The notes under the pieces are model-generated. The model was given only the letters and a program-made list of their open reading frames with translations. It made no database searches and had not been told where the DNA came from. 64,000 bases of DNA from Mesorhizobium sp. ES1-1 (GTDB lineage Bacteria > Pseudomonadota > Alphaproteobacteria > Rhizobiales > Rhizobiaceae), in NCBI RefSeq assembly GCF_020164785.1, contig NZ_JAIUGX010000012.1, forward strand, positions 62,001-126,000, in the 5' to 3' direction. Below are positions 49,189 to 58,360 of the stretch, one piece after another; the stretch's first letter is position 1; the number at the start of each line of letters is the position of its first letter. The translations under genes and the position numbers were made by a program.

Positions 49189-49613
49189 TGTTGTTGCTCG
49201 ATACCAATGTCGTGGCTGAACTGCGAAAGCTATCGAGCCGCAAGGCGCATCCCAATGTCGTGCTCTGGAACGAAACCGTCGATCCTGCCGAAACCTTCAT
49301 TTCGTCCGTAGTCCTGCACGAATTGGAGGTTGGCGTGAGACTGGTGGAAAATCACGACGCCATTGCCGGCAAAGTGCTGCGCAATTGGCTGGTGAACGCG
49401 GTTCTGACAACATTTTCCGGCCGAATCTTGCCGCTGGACGAAGCAGCGGCCATTCAGGCGGCACAATTTCATGTGCCCAATCCCAAGCCGATCAACGACG
49501 CCTATATCGCGGCCACGGCCTTCACCCGCCGGATGACGCTGGTGACGCGCAACATTGCCGATTTCGAGGGAACAGGAGTAGCCCTGGTAAATCCGTGGGA
49601 CATCCAGGCGTAG
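49188..49613 (+). CDS. PIN-domain toxin, VapC/FitB type ribonuclease
   Basis: 141 residues. The acidic site of a PIN RNase is complete: D5 (LLLDTNVVAEL), E45 (HELEVG), D104 (PINDAYIAA) and D125 (RNIADF). It should cleave tRNA or other RNA when the antitoxin is degraded. It is translationally coupled to the antitoxin. In Sinorhizobium a related pair (NtrPR) modulates symbiotic metabolism. Confidence 0.9.
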   Translation: MLLLDTNVVAELRKLSSRKAHPNVVLWNETVDPAETFISSVVLHELEVGVRLVENHDAIAGKVLRNWLVNAVLTTFSGRILPLDEAAAIQAAQFHVPNPKPINDAYIAATAFTRRMTLVTRNIADFEGTGVALVNPWDIQA

Positions 49614-49656
49614 GCGTAGGCTTCATGCATACCTTGTCGCCAACGGGCGACACACA

Positions 49657-50520
49657 CTAATCCGCCACCTTCCACTGCTCGCGCGACTCGCTTGCGGGAT
49701 AGACGCCGAGGATACGCACCTCGCGCGAGAAGAAGCGCAGTTCTTCCAGCGCCAGCTTGACCAGCGGATCGTCCGGATGGCCCTCGATGTCGGCGTAGAA
49801 CAGCGTCGCGGTGAACGCGCCCAGCTGGTAGCTTTCCAGCTTGGTCATGTTGATGCCGTTGGTGGCGAAGCCGCCCATCGCCTTGTAGAGCGCGGCCGGC
49901 ACGTTGCGGACGCGGAAGATGAAGGTCGTCATCATCTTGACCCCGGGTGCCGGCCGTTCCGCCCATTGCTTGTTCTTGGTCAGGACGACAAAGCGGGTGA
50001 CGTTGCTGTCGGTGTCCTCGACATTCTCCTCGATGATGTCGAGCCCGTAGAGCGTCGCGGCCAGCGCCGGCGCAAGCGCGGCCATGCTGCGGTCCTTGAC
50101 CTCGGAAACCATCTTGGCGGCGCCCGCCGTGTCGCCGGCGACGATCGCCTTCCAGCCATTCTTGCGGATGTATTTGCGGCACTGGCCAAGCGCGTGAATA
50201 TGGCTGTGGACGGTCGTGATCTCGTCGCGTTTGACGCCGGGCAGGACCATCAGCTGGAAATGGATCGGCAGGAAATATTCGCCGACAATGTGCAGCTTCG
50301 ATTCCGGCAGCAGATGGTGGATGTCTGCGACGCGCCCGGCGATGGTGTTCTCGATCGGGATCATGGCGAGGTCGGCCTTGCCGGTCTCGACCGCATTGAA
50401 CGCATCCTCGAAGGTCGGACAGGGCAACGGCTCCATCGAGGGATAGACGTTGCGCGAAGCGGTGTCGGAGTTTGCTCCCGGCTCGCCTTGGAAGGATATT
50501 CTGTTGGTCTTTTCAGGCAT
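49657..50520 (-). CDS. pheA: Prephenate dehydratase
   Basis: 287 residues. It converts prephenate to phenylpyruvate in phenylalanine synthesis. The PDT domain (1-190) has ISFQGEPGANS, IPIENTIAGRV and the catalytic VTRFVVL; a C-terminal ACT domain (about 198-275, NVPAALYKAMGGFATNGINMTKLESY) gives phenylalanine feedback control. There is no chorismate mutase domain, so this is the monofunctional form. It is nine bases downstream of kdsB. Confidence 0.94.
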   Translation of the reverse strand: MPEKTNRISFQGEPGANSDTASRNVYPSMEPLPCPTFEDAFNAVETGKADLAMIPIENTIAGRVADIHHLLPESKLHIVGEYFLPIHFQLMVLPGVKRDEITTVHSHIHALGQCRKYIRKNGWKAIVAGDTAGAAKMVSEVKDRSMAALAPALAATLYGLDIIEENVEDTDSNVTRFVVLTKNKQWAERPAPGVKMMTTFIFRVRNVPAALYKAMGGFATNGINMTKLESYQLGAFTATLFYADIEGHPDDPLVKLALEELRFFSREVRILGVYPASESREQWKVAD

Positions 50521-50529
50521 GCTGGTGTC

Positions 50530-51258
50530 TCAGTTGGAAAGAATGTGTCTGGCGCGCTCAAGGTCTTGCGGCGTGTCGACACCGAGCGGCAGCGAATGCA
50601 CGATCTCCGCATCGATGCGCATCCCCCCCTCCAGCGCTCGAAGCTGCTCCAATCGCTCGCGGCGTTCCAGCGCCGACGGCTTCAGCGCGACGAAGCGTTC
50701 CAGGGCGGCGCGCCGGTAGGCATAGAGGCCGACATGGTGATAGAGCGGCCCCTCGCCCCACGGCGCGGTCGCGCGGGTGAAATAAAGCGCACGCAGCCGG
50801 CTGGCGGAGAGCGGCGAACCGACGATCTTGACGACGTTCGGATTGGTCTTTTCCTCGTCGCGGACGATCTCGACGCCCAGTGTGGCGATATCCACGGCGC
50901 CGTTCTCGAAGGGCTTAAGCGATGCGGCGATGATATCCGGATCGATGGTGGGGAGGTCGCCTTGCACATTGACGATGGTCTCGACCTCGCGGCCCGGGTC
51001 GAGCGCGAGCAGGGCCTCGTGAATGCGATCCGAACCGGATTCGTGATCCATGCGCGTCATCACCGCCTCGAAACCATGCGCGCGCACAGCATCGGACACG
51101 CTTTGCGTATCGGTCGCCACCACGACTCGGCCGAGGCCGGCCTCGGTGGCGCGGCGGGCGACATGGACGATCATCGGCGCGCCGGCGATGTCGGCCAGAG
51201 GCTTGCCCGGCAGGCGGGTCGAGGCCATTCGGGCCGGTATCAGGATCAGCGTGGACAT
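50530..51258 (-). CDS. kdsB: 3-deoxy-manno-octulosonate cytidylyltransferase
   Basis: 242 residues. KdsB activates Kdo as CMP-Kdo for the LPS inner core. [21 protein letters not shown] is the nucleotide-binding start and VNVQGDLP the metal-binding region. ATG 51258 begins at the fold; TTG 51300 would add 14 residues. Neither has a good ribosome binding site. It is followed by pheA on the same strand and is divergent from cycM. Confidence 0.94.
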   Translation of the reverse strand: MSTLILIPARMASTRLPGKPLADIAGAPMIVHVARRATEAGLGRVVVATDTQSVSDAVRAHGFEAVMTRMDHESGSDRIHEALLALDPGREVETIVNVQGDLPTIDPDIIAASLKPFENGAVDIATLGVEIVRDEEKTNPNVVKIVGSPLSASRLRALYFTRATAPWGEGPLYHHVGLYAYRRAALERFVALKPSALERRERLEQLRALEGGMRIDAEIVHSLPLGVDTPQDLERARHILSN

Positions 51259-51449
51259 ATGATGTGAGGGGCGCTCAAAGAGGACAGGGAAAAGTGGCAA
51301 AAGGTCTCACTGGAGGGGCCCTTATAGGTGTTGCAACGCCGCAGCAAAAGACCTAGTTTCCGCCCGATTTGGCGGCTTTCGACAGCTGGTCACGATACCG
51401 ACGGACGGAGTGGACGGATCTGTCCGCCGGAAAAGGGAGCAAGGGGCGT

Positions 51450-52172
51450 ATGGATTCCAACGAAGTCAACAAGCTGCTCGCCGGATTGCTCGGAACTGTT
51501 TTCGTCGTGTTCTCTGTCGGGCTGGTGTCCAACGCGCTATTTGCCTCGCCTTCCCCGGAAAAGCCGGGCTTCGCGATCGAGGCTGCAGAGCCGGCCGAAG
51601 GCGGTGCGGCTGCCCCCGCCGCCGAAGCCAAGCCGATCGCCGAGTTGCTGGCGGCTGCCAATGTCGAAGCGGGCGCTGCCGTGTTCAAGAAATGCCAGGC
51701 CTGTCATTCCGGCGAAAAGGGCGGCCCTAACAAGGTCGGTCCCGATCTGTGGGACGTCGTCGACCGTCCCGTGGCCGAACATGAAGGCTTCGCCTACTCG
51801 GCCGGCATGAAGGAATTCTCCAAAGGCGGCGCCGAGAAGTGGACTTACGACAATCTGAACCACTTCATCACCTCGCCGAAGAAGTTCGTCAAAGGCACCG
51901 CCATGGGCTTCGCCGGGCTGCCCAAGGACGAGGAGCGCGCCAACGTCATCGCCTATCTGCGCACCCTGTCCGACAACCCCAAGCCGCTGCCGGCGCCAGG
52001 AGCTGCCGCTGACGCCAGCGCACCCGCCAAGCCGGCCGAGGCAGCCCCGGCGAAGCCGGCAGAGGGCGCCGCACCGGCCAAGCCTGCCGAGCCTGCTCCG
52101 GCTGCGCCTGCGGCACCGGCTGCGCCAGCCGCTCCGGCGCCGGCCGCTCCGGCTCCGGCTCCGGCTCAATAA
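51450..52172 (+). CDS. cycM: Membrane-anchored cytochrome c (CycM type)
   Basis: 240 residues. An uncleaved N-terminal helix (about 8-32) anchors a class I cytochrome c with heme site C82-x-x-C85-H86 (KCQACH) and axial Met in GTAMGFAG. It carries electrons to aa3-type oxidases in the periplasm. The last 50 residues are almost only Ala, Pro, Lys and Glu, built from degenerate AKPAE and PAAPA repeats. ATG 51450 has AAGGGGCG upstream. A strong terminator follows. Confidence 0.92.
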   Translation: MDSNEVNKLLAGLLGTVFVVFSVGLVSNALFASPSPEKPGFAIEAAEPAEGGAAAPAAEAKPIAELLAAANVEAGAAVFKKCQACHSGEKGGPNKVGPDLWDVVDRPVAEHEGFAYSAGMKEFSKGGAEKWTYDNLNHFITSPKKFVKGTAMGFAGLPKDEERANVIAYLRTLSDNPKPLPAPGAAADASAPAKPAEAAPAKPAEGAAPAKPAEPAPAAPAAPAAPAAPAPAAPAPAPAQ

Positions 52173-52198
52173 AACAAATCGTTGCCGCGATGATCTTG

Positions 52199-52225
52199 AA
52201 AAAGCCGGGTTCAGCCCGGCTTTTT
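52199..52225 (+). terminator. Rho-independent terminator of cycM
   Basis: AAAAAGCCGGG (52199-52209) pairs perfectly with CCCGGCTTTTT (52215-52225) around TTCAG, 26 bases after the cycM stop; the T-run forms part of the stem. Confidence 0.9.
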
Positions 52226-52269
52226 CGTCAGGAGAATTGCGTGGACGGCGACAAAGCCATGCATGGCGG

Positions 52270-52297
52270 TTTTCAGCCGCGCCAAATCATCTAGAAT
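52270..52297 (+). promoter_or_regulatory. Possible promoter of the yej operon
   Basis: TTTTCA (52270-52275) and TAGAAT (52292-52297) are 16 bases apart, 44 bases before the first yejA ATG. The -10 is good, the -35 weak. Confidence 0.35.
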
Positions 52298-52341
52298 GCG
52301 GTTCTGGATTGAACTGGCGCGCATCGCGAAGAGGATAGTGC

Positions 52342-54219
52342 ATGAAGGTTGGCCGAACGCTTCGCAAGTCGATCCTGGCGGCTGCCCTTCTGGCCGCAGG
52401 ATTGCAAGCTACCCAGGCGGACGAATGGCGCACCACCTCATCGCTGATTGGCGAATCCAAATACGGCGACAATTTCCAGCGCTACGACTACGTCAATCCC
52501 GATGCGCCCAAGGGCGGCACACTGAATGCGGTGGTATTAGGCACATTCGACAGTTTCAACCCCTATGTCGTGCAAGGGTCTCCGGCGGCCGGTCTGGTGG
52601 GGTTCGGTGGCGGACTGCTCTACGACACGCTGATGGAGCAGGCGACCGATGAAGGCAGTGTCAGCCATCCCCTGATTGCCGACGCTTACAAATATCCGGC
52701 CGATTATTCCTCGGCCACCTACCGGCTCGACCCCCGCGCAATATGGCATGATGGCCAGCCGATCACCGTTGACGACGTGATCTGGTCGTTCAAGGTGCTG
52801 AAGGCCAACAGCCCTCAATACAGTCGTTACTTCGAAAACGTGACGGATGCGGTGGCGACCTCCGATCGCGAGGTCGAGTTTCATTTCAGCCAGAAAGGCA
52901 ACCGGGAATTGCCGAAGATCATCGGCGATCTGGCCGTGCTGCCTAAACACTGGTGGGAAGGCGTGGATGCCAAAGGCAACAAGCGTGACATCACAAGGCC
53001 CACGCTGGAAATTCCGCTCGGCTCGGCCGCCTACAAGATAGCCAGCTTCAAGCCGGGCTCCGAAATCGTTTGGCAGCGCGTGCCGGACTATTGGGCGGCA
53101 AAGCTACCGGTAAAGGTCGGACGCGAGAATTTCGACACGCGCCGATACACCTACATCCTTGACGACAACGCGGCCTGGCTGGCCTTCACCAAGGGCGGGC
53201 TGGAAGACGTCAATCGAGAATACAGCTCACGCAAATGGGCAACCGCTTATAATTTTCCGGCTTTCGAGGCCGGCGACGTCATCAAGAAGGATTTCCAGAG
53301 CCAAGCGCCACAGCCGATGCAAGGCTTTGTCCTCAACCAGCGAAAGCCGCTCTTCCAAGATCGATTGGTTCGCGAGGCACTGACCTTACCATTCGATTTC
53401 GAGAGCATGAATCGCACCTTGTTCTTCGGCTTCAACACACGCACATCAAGCTATTTCCAAGGTACCGAAATGGCTTCGAGCGGACTGCCGCAGGGCAAGG
53501 AGCTGGAGATCCTTGAAAAATACCGCGACACGCTGCCTCCAGAACTGTTCACGCAGGAGTTCAAGCTGCCGGTCTACGATTCGCAGCAATCCGAGCGAAA
53601 GTACCTGAAGCAGGCTGTCGATCTGTTCGCCAGGGCGGGATGGGTCATCAAGGGCGGCAGAATGGTCAACGCCAAGACCGGCACGCCGTTCAAGTTCGAG
53701 ATCCTCGGCTGGAATGACACCGACCAGGTCATCGCCAGCCCCTATATAGCCAATCTGCGCAAGATCGGTGTCGACGCTTCGCTACGCAACATCGACCAGA
53801 CCCAGTACGTCAATCGCGTCAGCAATTTCGATTTCGATGTCGTCACCGGCTTGTTCGGGCAGTCGGATTCGCCCGGCAACGAGCAGCGCGATTTCTGGAG
53901 TTCGAAGGCAGCAGACGCGCCTGGTTCGCGCAATCTGATGGGCATCAAGAATCCGACCGTCGATGCGCTGGTCGACCGCATCATCTTTGCAACGGGTCGC
54001 GAGGACCTCATCGCCGCCACCCATGCGCTAGACCGGGTGCTGCTGTGGAACTTTTACGTTGTGCCTCAATATCATCGCTCCGCAGTGTGGCTGGCCTATT
54101 GGGACAAGTTCAAATTGCCCGACAGGCAGCCTGGCTATGTCGGCGCGGACCTCGATTCCTGGTGGATCGACCCTGACAAGGAAAAGGCGCTCGCCGCCAA
54201 GTACAAGAGCAGCAATTGA
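52342..54219 (+). CDS. yejA: YejA-type extracellular solute-binding protein, first copy
   Basis: 625 residues. A Sec signal peptide (LRKSILAAALLAAGLQATQA) precedes an SBP family 5 protein of the YejA branch: KYGDNFQRYDYVNPDAPKGGTLN is the family's opening motif and REYSSRKWATAYNFPA is typical too. It collects peptides in the periplasm for the YejBEF importer. In Brucella and Sinorhizobium this system affects sensitivity to host and microbial antimicrobial peptides. GAGGA stands 8 bases before the ATG. It is the first of six genes on the strand. Confidence 0.9.
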   Translation: MKVGRTLRKSILAAALLAAGLQATQADEWRTTSSLIGESKYGDNFQRYDYVNPDAPKGGTLNAVVLGTFDSFNPYVVQGSPAAGLVGFGGGLLYDTLMEQATDEGSVSHPLIADAYKYPADYSSATYRLDPRAIWHDGQPITVDDVIWSFKVLKANSPQYSRYFENVTDAVATSDREVEFHFSQKGNRELPKIIGDLAVLPKHWWEGVDAKGNKRDITRPTLEIPLGSAAYKIASFKPGSEIVWQRVPDYWAAKLPVKVGRENFDTRRYTYILDDNAAWLAFTKGGLEDVNREYSSRKWATAYNFPAFEAGDVIKKDFQSQAPQPMQGFVLNQRKPLFQDRLVREALTLPFDFESMNRTLFFGFNTRTSSYFQGTEMASSGLPQGKELEILEKYRDTLPPELFTQEFKLPVYDSQQSERKYLKQAVDLFARAGWVIKGGRMVNAKTGTPFKFEILGWNDTDQVIASPYIANLRKIGVDASLRNIDQTQYVNRVSNFDFDVVTGLFGQSDSPGNEQRDFWSSKAADAPGSRNLMGIKNPTVDALVDRIIFATGREDLIAATHALDRVLLWNFYVVPQYHRSAVWLAYWDKFKLPDRQPGYVGADLDSWWIDPDKEKALAAKYKSSN

Positions 54220-56087
54220 TGGCGCTCCTGCCTCGCCGCAGCTTTCTGGCATTGAGCGGCTCAGCGGCACTCATTGCCCTGCTTCCGGGCCGGGCCTTTG
54301 CCGATCTTGCCACCGGCACCAAGCTGCACGGCCTGTCGGCGTTTGGCGACCTTAAGTACAAACCCGACTTTGCCCGCTTCGACTATGCAGACGTAAACGC
54401 TCCGGCCGGCGGCATCTTCAACTTCTCGCCGCCGAACTGGGGCTACAACCAGGATACGCAGACTTTCAACACGTTGAATTCTTTCGCCGACAAGGGCGAC
54501 GCACCACCGCGCATGGAGATGTGCTTCGATGCCCTGATGGTGAGGGCCCTCGACGAACCCGACACGGTCTACGGCCAGCTTGCCGACGGCGTGACGCTTT
54601 CCGACGATCGCAACAGCTTCACCTTTTCGCTGCGCCCGCAAGCGCGTTTCCATGATGGTTCGCCGCTAACTGCACAAGATGCAGCCTTCACCTTCAACCT
54701 TTACAAGGACAAGGGTCATCCTCAGCTGTCGCTGCCGCTGACACATATGGCGGACGCGGCTGCGTTGGACGACCATACGCTTCGGCTCACCTTCTCCGGG
54801 AAGCAATCGGCTCGAACGGTCCTCAACATCGTGGAGTTTCCGATCCTGTCGAAGGCCTTTTACACGGCCAATCCATTCGATTCCTCGCAGTTGAATCCGC
54901 CGCTCGGCTCCGGGGCCTATAAGGTCGGCCGCTTCTCGGCCGGCGCATGGATCGAATACCACCGCGTGCCGGATTATTGGGCGCGCGACCTTGCGGTCAA
55001 TCGGGGCCAGAACAATTTTGACGTCATCCGCATAGAGTTCTATCAGAATCGTGCCGCCGCCTTCGAAGCCTTCAAGAAGGGCGAGATTACCTACCGCGAG
55101 GAGTTTACCTCACGCGTCTGGGCGACTGCTTACGACTTCCCCGCATTGACCGCCGGCAAGGTAGTCAAGCACGAGTTTCCTGCCGAGAGGCGTCCGACAA
55201 TGCAGGGAACCGCGGTCAACCAGCGCCGCGAACAGTTTCGTGACGCGCGGGTGCGGCAGGCGATCGCTCTCTGCTTCGACTTCGAGTGGACACGACGCAA
55301 TTTTTTCTACGGCTCGTATGAGCGCTCGCAATCCTGCTTCGAGAAATCGGACTTTCGCGCCGAAGGACAGCCATCGTTGCAGGAACTGGCTCTGCTAGAA
55401 CCCCTCCGTGCCCAGCTTCCACCCGAGGTCTTCGGTCAAGCTGTCAGCCTGCCGACCTCCGATGGATCCGGTCGCGACCGCAAACTGCTTGGGCAAGCTG
55501 TCAAGCTTCTGGCAGCAGCCGGCTGGAAACGGTCGGGCGATTTCGTCGTCAACGGGAAAGGGGCGAGGCTGTCGGCCGAATTCATGGTCGATGACGAGAC
55601 CTTCGTGCAGGTCTATTCGCCGTGGGTGGCAAACATGAGGGCGATCGGCATCGATGCATCGATCCGGCTGGTGGATTCCGCGCAATACCAGGCCAGGCAA
55701 GCGACGTTCGACTTCGATCTTCTGTCGGCTGCCTTCTCGTTCAGCGCCACCCCGACGCGCGACGATCTGGAAGTCTTCTTCCATTCCAATACCGCCGACG
55801 TCTCCGGTTCGCGCAATTTGCCGGGTATCGCGAGCCCTGCAGTCGACGCACTGATCGACGCCGTGGGCAAGGCAACGGATCGAGAATCGCTGACGGTCGC
55901 GATGCGGGCGCTGGACCGGGTCTTGCGCGCGCGGTTCGATTGGATTCCTAGTTGGTTCCTGGCGAATCACCGAAGCGCCTATTGGGACATGTTCGGCTTT
56001 CCCGAACAGAAGCCTGATTTCGGCTTTCCGGTCGAGACGCTGTGGTGGTTCGATAAGGGCAAGGCGGCAAGAATTGGCAAAGGCTGA
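54219..56087 (+). CDS. YejA-type extracellular solute-binding protein, second copy
   Basis: About 622 residues, a homologue of the preceding protein with low identity by eye but the same landmarks (FDYADVNAPAGGIFN, TSRVWATAYDFPA, LGSGAYKVGRF). Its N-terminus PRRSFLALSG is a twin-arginine signal, whereas the first copy has a Sec signal. The ATG shares one base with the upstream stop (TGATG), so both are made together. A different peptide range is likely. Confidence 0.88.
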   Translation: MALLPRRSFLALSGSAALIALLPGRAFADLATGTKLHGLSAFGDLKYKPDFARFDYADVNAPAGGIFNFSPPNWGYNQDTQTFNTLNSFADKGDAPPRMEMCFDALMVRALDEPDTVYGQLADGVTLSDDRNSFTFSLRPQARFHDGSPLTAQDAAFTFNLYKDKGHPQLSLPLTHMADAAALDDHTLRLTFSGKQSARTVLNIVEFPILSKAFYTANPFDSSQLNPPLGSGAYKVGRFSAGAWIEYHRVPDYWARDLAVNRGQNNFDVIRIEFYQNRAAAFEAFKKGEITYREEFTSRVWATAYDFPALTAGKVVKHEFPAERRPTMQGTAVNQRREQFRDARVRQAIALCFDFEWTRRNFFYGSYERSQSCFEKSDFRAEGQPSLQELALLEPLRAQLPPEVFGQAVSLPTSDGSGRDRKLLGQAVKLLAAAGWKRSGDFVVNGKGARLSAEFMVDDETFVQVYSPWVANMRAIGIDASIRLVDSAQYQARQATFDFDLLSAAFSFSATPTRDDLEVFFHSNTADVSGSRNLPGIASPAVDALIDAVGKATDRESLTVAMRALDRVLRARFDWIPSWFLANHRSAYWDMFGFPEQKPDFGFPVETLWWFDKGKAARIGKG

Positions 56088-56117
56088 GATGTACGCTCGA
56101 CGGGGGCAGAAGGCCTG

Positions 56118-57215
56118 ATGGGCGCCTATATTCTGCGCCGCATTCTTTTGATGATCCCGACCCTGTTCGGCATCATGGCGATCTCCTTCGCCGTCATTCA
56201 ATTCGCCCCGGGCGGCCCGGTCGAACAGGTCATCGCCCGACTGACCAACCAGGGCGGCAGCGATCGCCTCGGCGGCGGCGGCGGTGATGCAGGCAGCGGC
56301 GCCAATTTTGACGTGTCTGGCGATGTAAGTTCGAAATACCGTGGGGCGCAGGGGCTCGACCCCGAATTCATCAAGAAGCTGGAAAAGCAATTCGGCTTCG
56401 ACAAGCCGCCGCTTGAGCGTTTCGGCATGATGCTGTGGAATTATGCCCGCTTCGACTTCGGCGACAGCTACTTCCGCGACATTTCGGTGCTCGACCTGAT
56501 CCTGGAAAAGATGCCGGTGTCGATCTCGATCGGGCTGTGGATCACGCTTTTGTCTTATCTGATCTCGATCCCGCTCGGCATCCGCAAGGCGGTCAAGGAC
56601 GGCACGCCGTTCGATGTCTGGACAAGCGGCGTCGTCATCGTCGGCTACGCCATTCCGGGTTTCCTGTTCGGCATCATGCTGATGGTGCTGTTTGCGGGCG
56701 GATCGTTCTGGGACTGGTTCCCGTTGCGGGGTCTCACCTCGGACAATTGGGATCAGCTGTCCTGGTGGGGGAAGATCGTAGATTATTTCTGGCACATGAC
56801 CTTGCCGCTGACAGCGCTGGTGCTGTCGGCTTTCGCGACGACCACGCTGCTGACCAAGAACTCGTTCCTCGAAGAAATCCGCAAGCAGTATGTGGTGACG
56901 GCCCGCGCCAAGGGACTGTCCGAACGGCAGGTCCTCTATGGCCACGTCTTCCGCAACGCCATGCTGATCGTCATCGCCGGCTTCCCCGGCGCCTTCATCT
57001 CGGCTTTCTTCACCGGCTCGCTGCTGATCGAGAACATCTTCTCCCTGGACGGCCTCGGCCTGCTTGGTTTCCGGTCCGTAGTTGAGCGTGACTATCCCGT
57101 GGTGTTCGCCAATCTCTACATCTTCTCGCTGCTTGGGCTGTTCGTCGGATTGCTGTCCGACCTTCTCTACACCTGGGTCGATCCGCGCATCGATTTCGAG
57201 CGGAGAGACATTTGA
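56118..57215 (+). CDS. yejB: Peptide ABC transporter permease YejB
   Basis: 365 residues, six membrane helices. The start [24 protein letters not shown] is typical of B-type permeases. The long periplasmic loop after helix 1 contains a Gly/Ser-rich stretch (about 35-60, [14 protein letters not shown]). The EAA loop reads [28 protein letters not shown] precedes the ATG. The stop shares a base with yejE. Confidence 0.93.
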   Translation: MGAYILRRILLMIPTLFGIMAISFAVIQFAPGGPVEQVIARLTNQGGSDRLGGGGGDAGSGANFDVSGDVSSKYRGAQGLDPEFIKKLEKQFGFDKPPLERFGMMLWNYARFDFGDSYFRDISVLDLILEKMPVSISIGLWITLLSYLISIPLGIRKAVKDGTPFDVWTSGVVIVGYAIPGFLFGIMLMVLFAGGSFWDWFPLRGLTSDNWDQLSWWGKIVDYFWHMTLPLTALVLSAFATTTLLTKNSFLEEIRKQYVVTARAKGLSERQVLYGHVFRNAMLIVIAGFPGAFISAFFTGSLLIENIFSLDGLGLLGFRSVVERDYPVVFANLYIFSLLGLFVGLLSDLLYTWVDPRIDFERRDI

Positions 57216-58360
57216 TGTCGGAGGCCACCGTCACCGGCGACACTGCGCCCGCCCGGATCAAGCGGCCTTTCCTGTCGCCGCTCAACCAGCGCCGCCTGCA
57301 GAATTTCAAGGCCAATCGTAGAGGCTTCTGGTCGCTGTGGATCTTCCTCTTCTTGTTCGTGCTGTCGGTGTTCTCCGAATTCATCGCCAACGACAAGCCC
57401 ATCATCGCCTCCTACAAGGGTGAAATCCTGTTTCCGGTCCTGGTCGCCTACCCCGAGGAAAAATTCGGCGGTTTCTATGCCGTCACCGATTATCGCGACC
57501 CGGTCATCCAGGACGAGATCAACGCCAATGGCTGGATGATCTGGCCGCCGGTGCGCTACTCCTACCAGACCGTCAACAACGCAATTCCGGAAGCGGCACC
57601 CGCCAAGCCGTCCTGGGAATACGACGCCAAGACGCGCTGCAACCAGTATCCGCAAGGGGCTGCCGATCCGGCCTGCATCGTCGGCAACTGGAATTGGCTC
57701 GGCACGGATGATCAGGCGCGCGACGTGCTGGCGCGCGTCATCTACGGTTTCCGCATCTCGGTGCTGTTTGGCCTGATCCTGACCGCAGGCTCGGCTGCTA
57801 TCGGCGTCGCGGCCGGCGCCCTTCAAGGCTATTTCGGTGGCTGGACGGATCTCTTGTTCCAGCGTTTCATCGAAATTTGGTCCGCCATCCCGGTGCTCTA
57901 CCTTCTGCTCATCGTTGCCGCCATCCTGCCGCCGGGCTTCTTCATCCTGCTCGGCCTGATGCTGCTGTTTTCCTGGGTGGCGCTGGTCGGCGTGGTGCGG
58001 GCGGAGTTCCTGCGCGCCCGAAATTTCGAATATGTCAACGCGGCCAGGGCGCTTGGCGTGCCCAACCGCACCATCATGTTTCGGCACCTGCTGCCCAACG
58101 CCATGGTGGCGACACTGACCTTCATGCCCTTCCTGCTGTCAGGTTCGATCTCGACGCTAACCTCGCTCGACTATCTCGGCTTCGGCCTACCGCCCGGCTC
58201 GGCCTCGCTCGGCGAATTGCTGAAGCAGGCGCAGCGCAACCTCAACGCGCCATGGCTGGGTATTTCCGGCTTCGTGGTGATTTCGCTGATGCTGTCGCTG
58301 CTGGTGTTCGTCGGCGAAGCGACGCGCGACGCGTTCGATCCGCGCAAGGCGTTCAGATGA
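57215..58360 (+). CDS. yejE: Peptide ABC transporter permease YejE
   Basis: About 381 residues. C-type permease with a long, YejE-specific periplasmic insertion (about 55-165, including KFGGFYAVTDYRDP and TRCNQYPQGAADPACIVG with two cysteines that may form a disulfide). The EAA loop is YVNAARALGVPNRTIMFRHLLP. Starts by TGATG overlap with yejB, ends by a four-base overlap with yejF. Confidence 0.93.
   Translation: MSEATVTGDTAPARIKRPFLSPLNQRRLQNFKANRRGFWSLWIFLFLFVLSVFSEFIANDKPIIASYKGEILFPVLVAYPEEKFGGFYAVTDYRDPVIQDEINANGWMIWPPVRYSYQTVNNAIPEAAPAKPSWEYDAKTRCNQYPQGAADPACIVGNWNWLGTDDQARDVLARVIYGFRISVLFGLILTAGSAAIGVAAGALQGYFGGWTDLLFQRFIEIWSAIPVLYLLLIVAAILPPGFFILLGLMLLFSWVALVGVVRAEFLRARNFEYVNAARALGVPNRTIMFRHLLPNAMVATLTFMPFLLSGSISTLTSLDYLGFGLPPGSASLGELLKQAQRNLNAPWLGISGFVVISLMLSLLVFVGEATRDAFDPRKAFR

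Noticed and set aside
55395-56945. Minus-strand open frame of 516 codons opposite the second yejA and yejB
   Set aside because: Antisense shadow with Arg/His/Gln-rich text, no start signal and no known domain.
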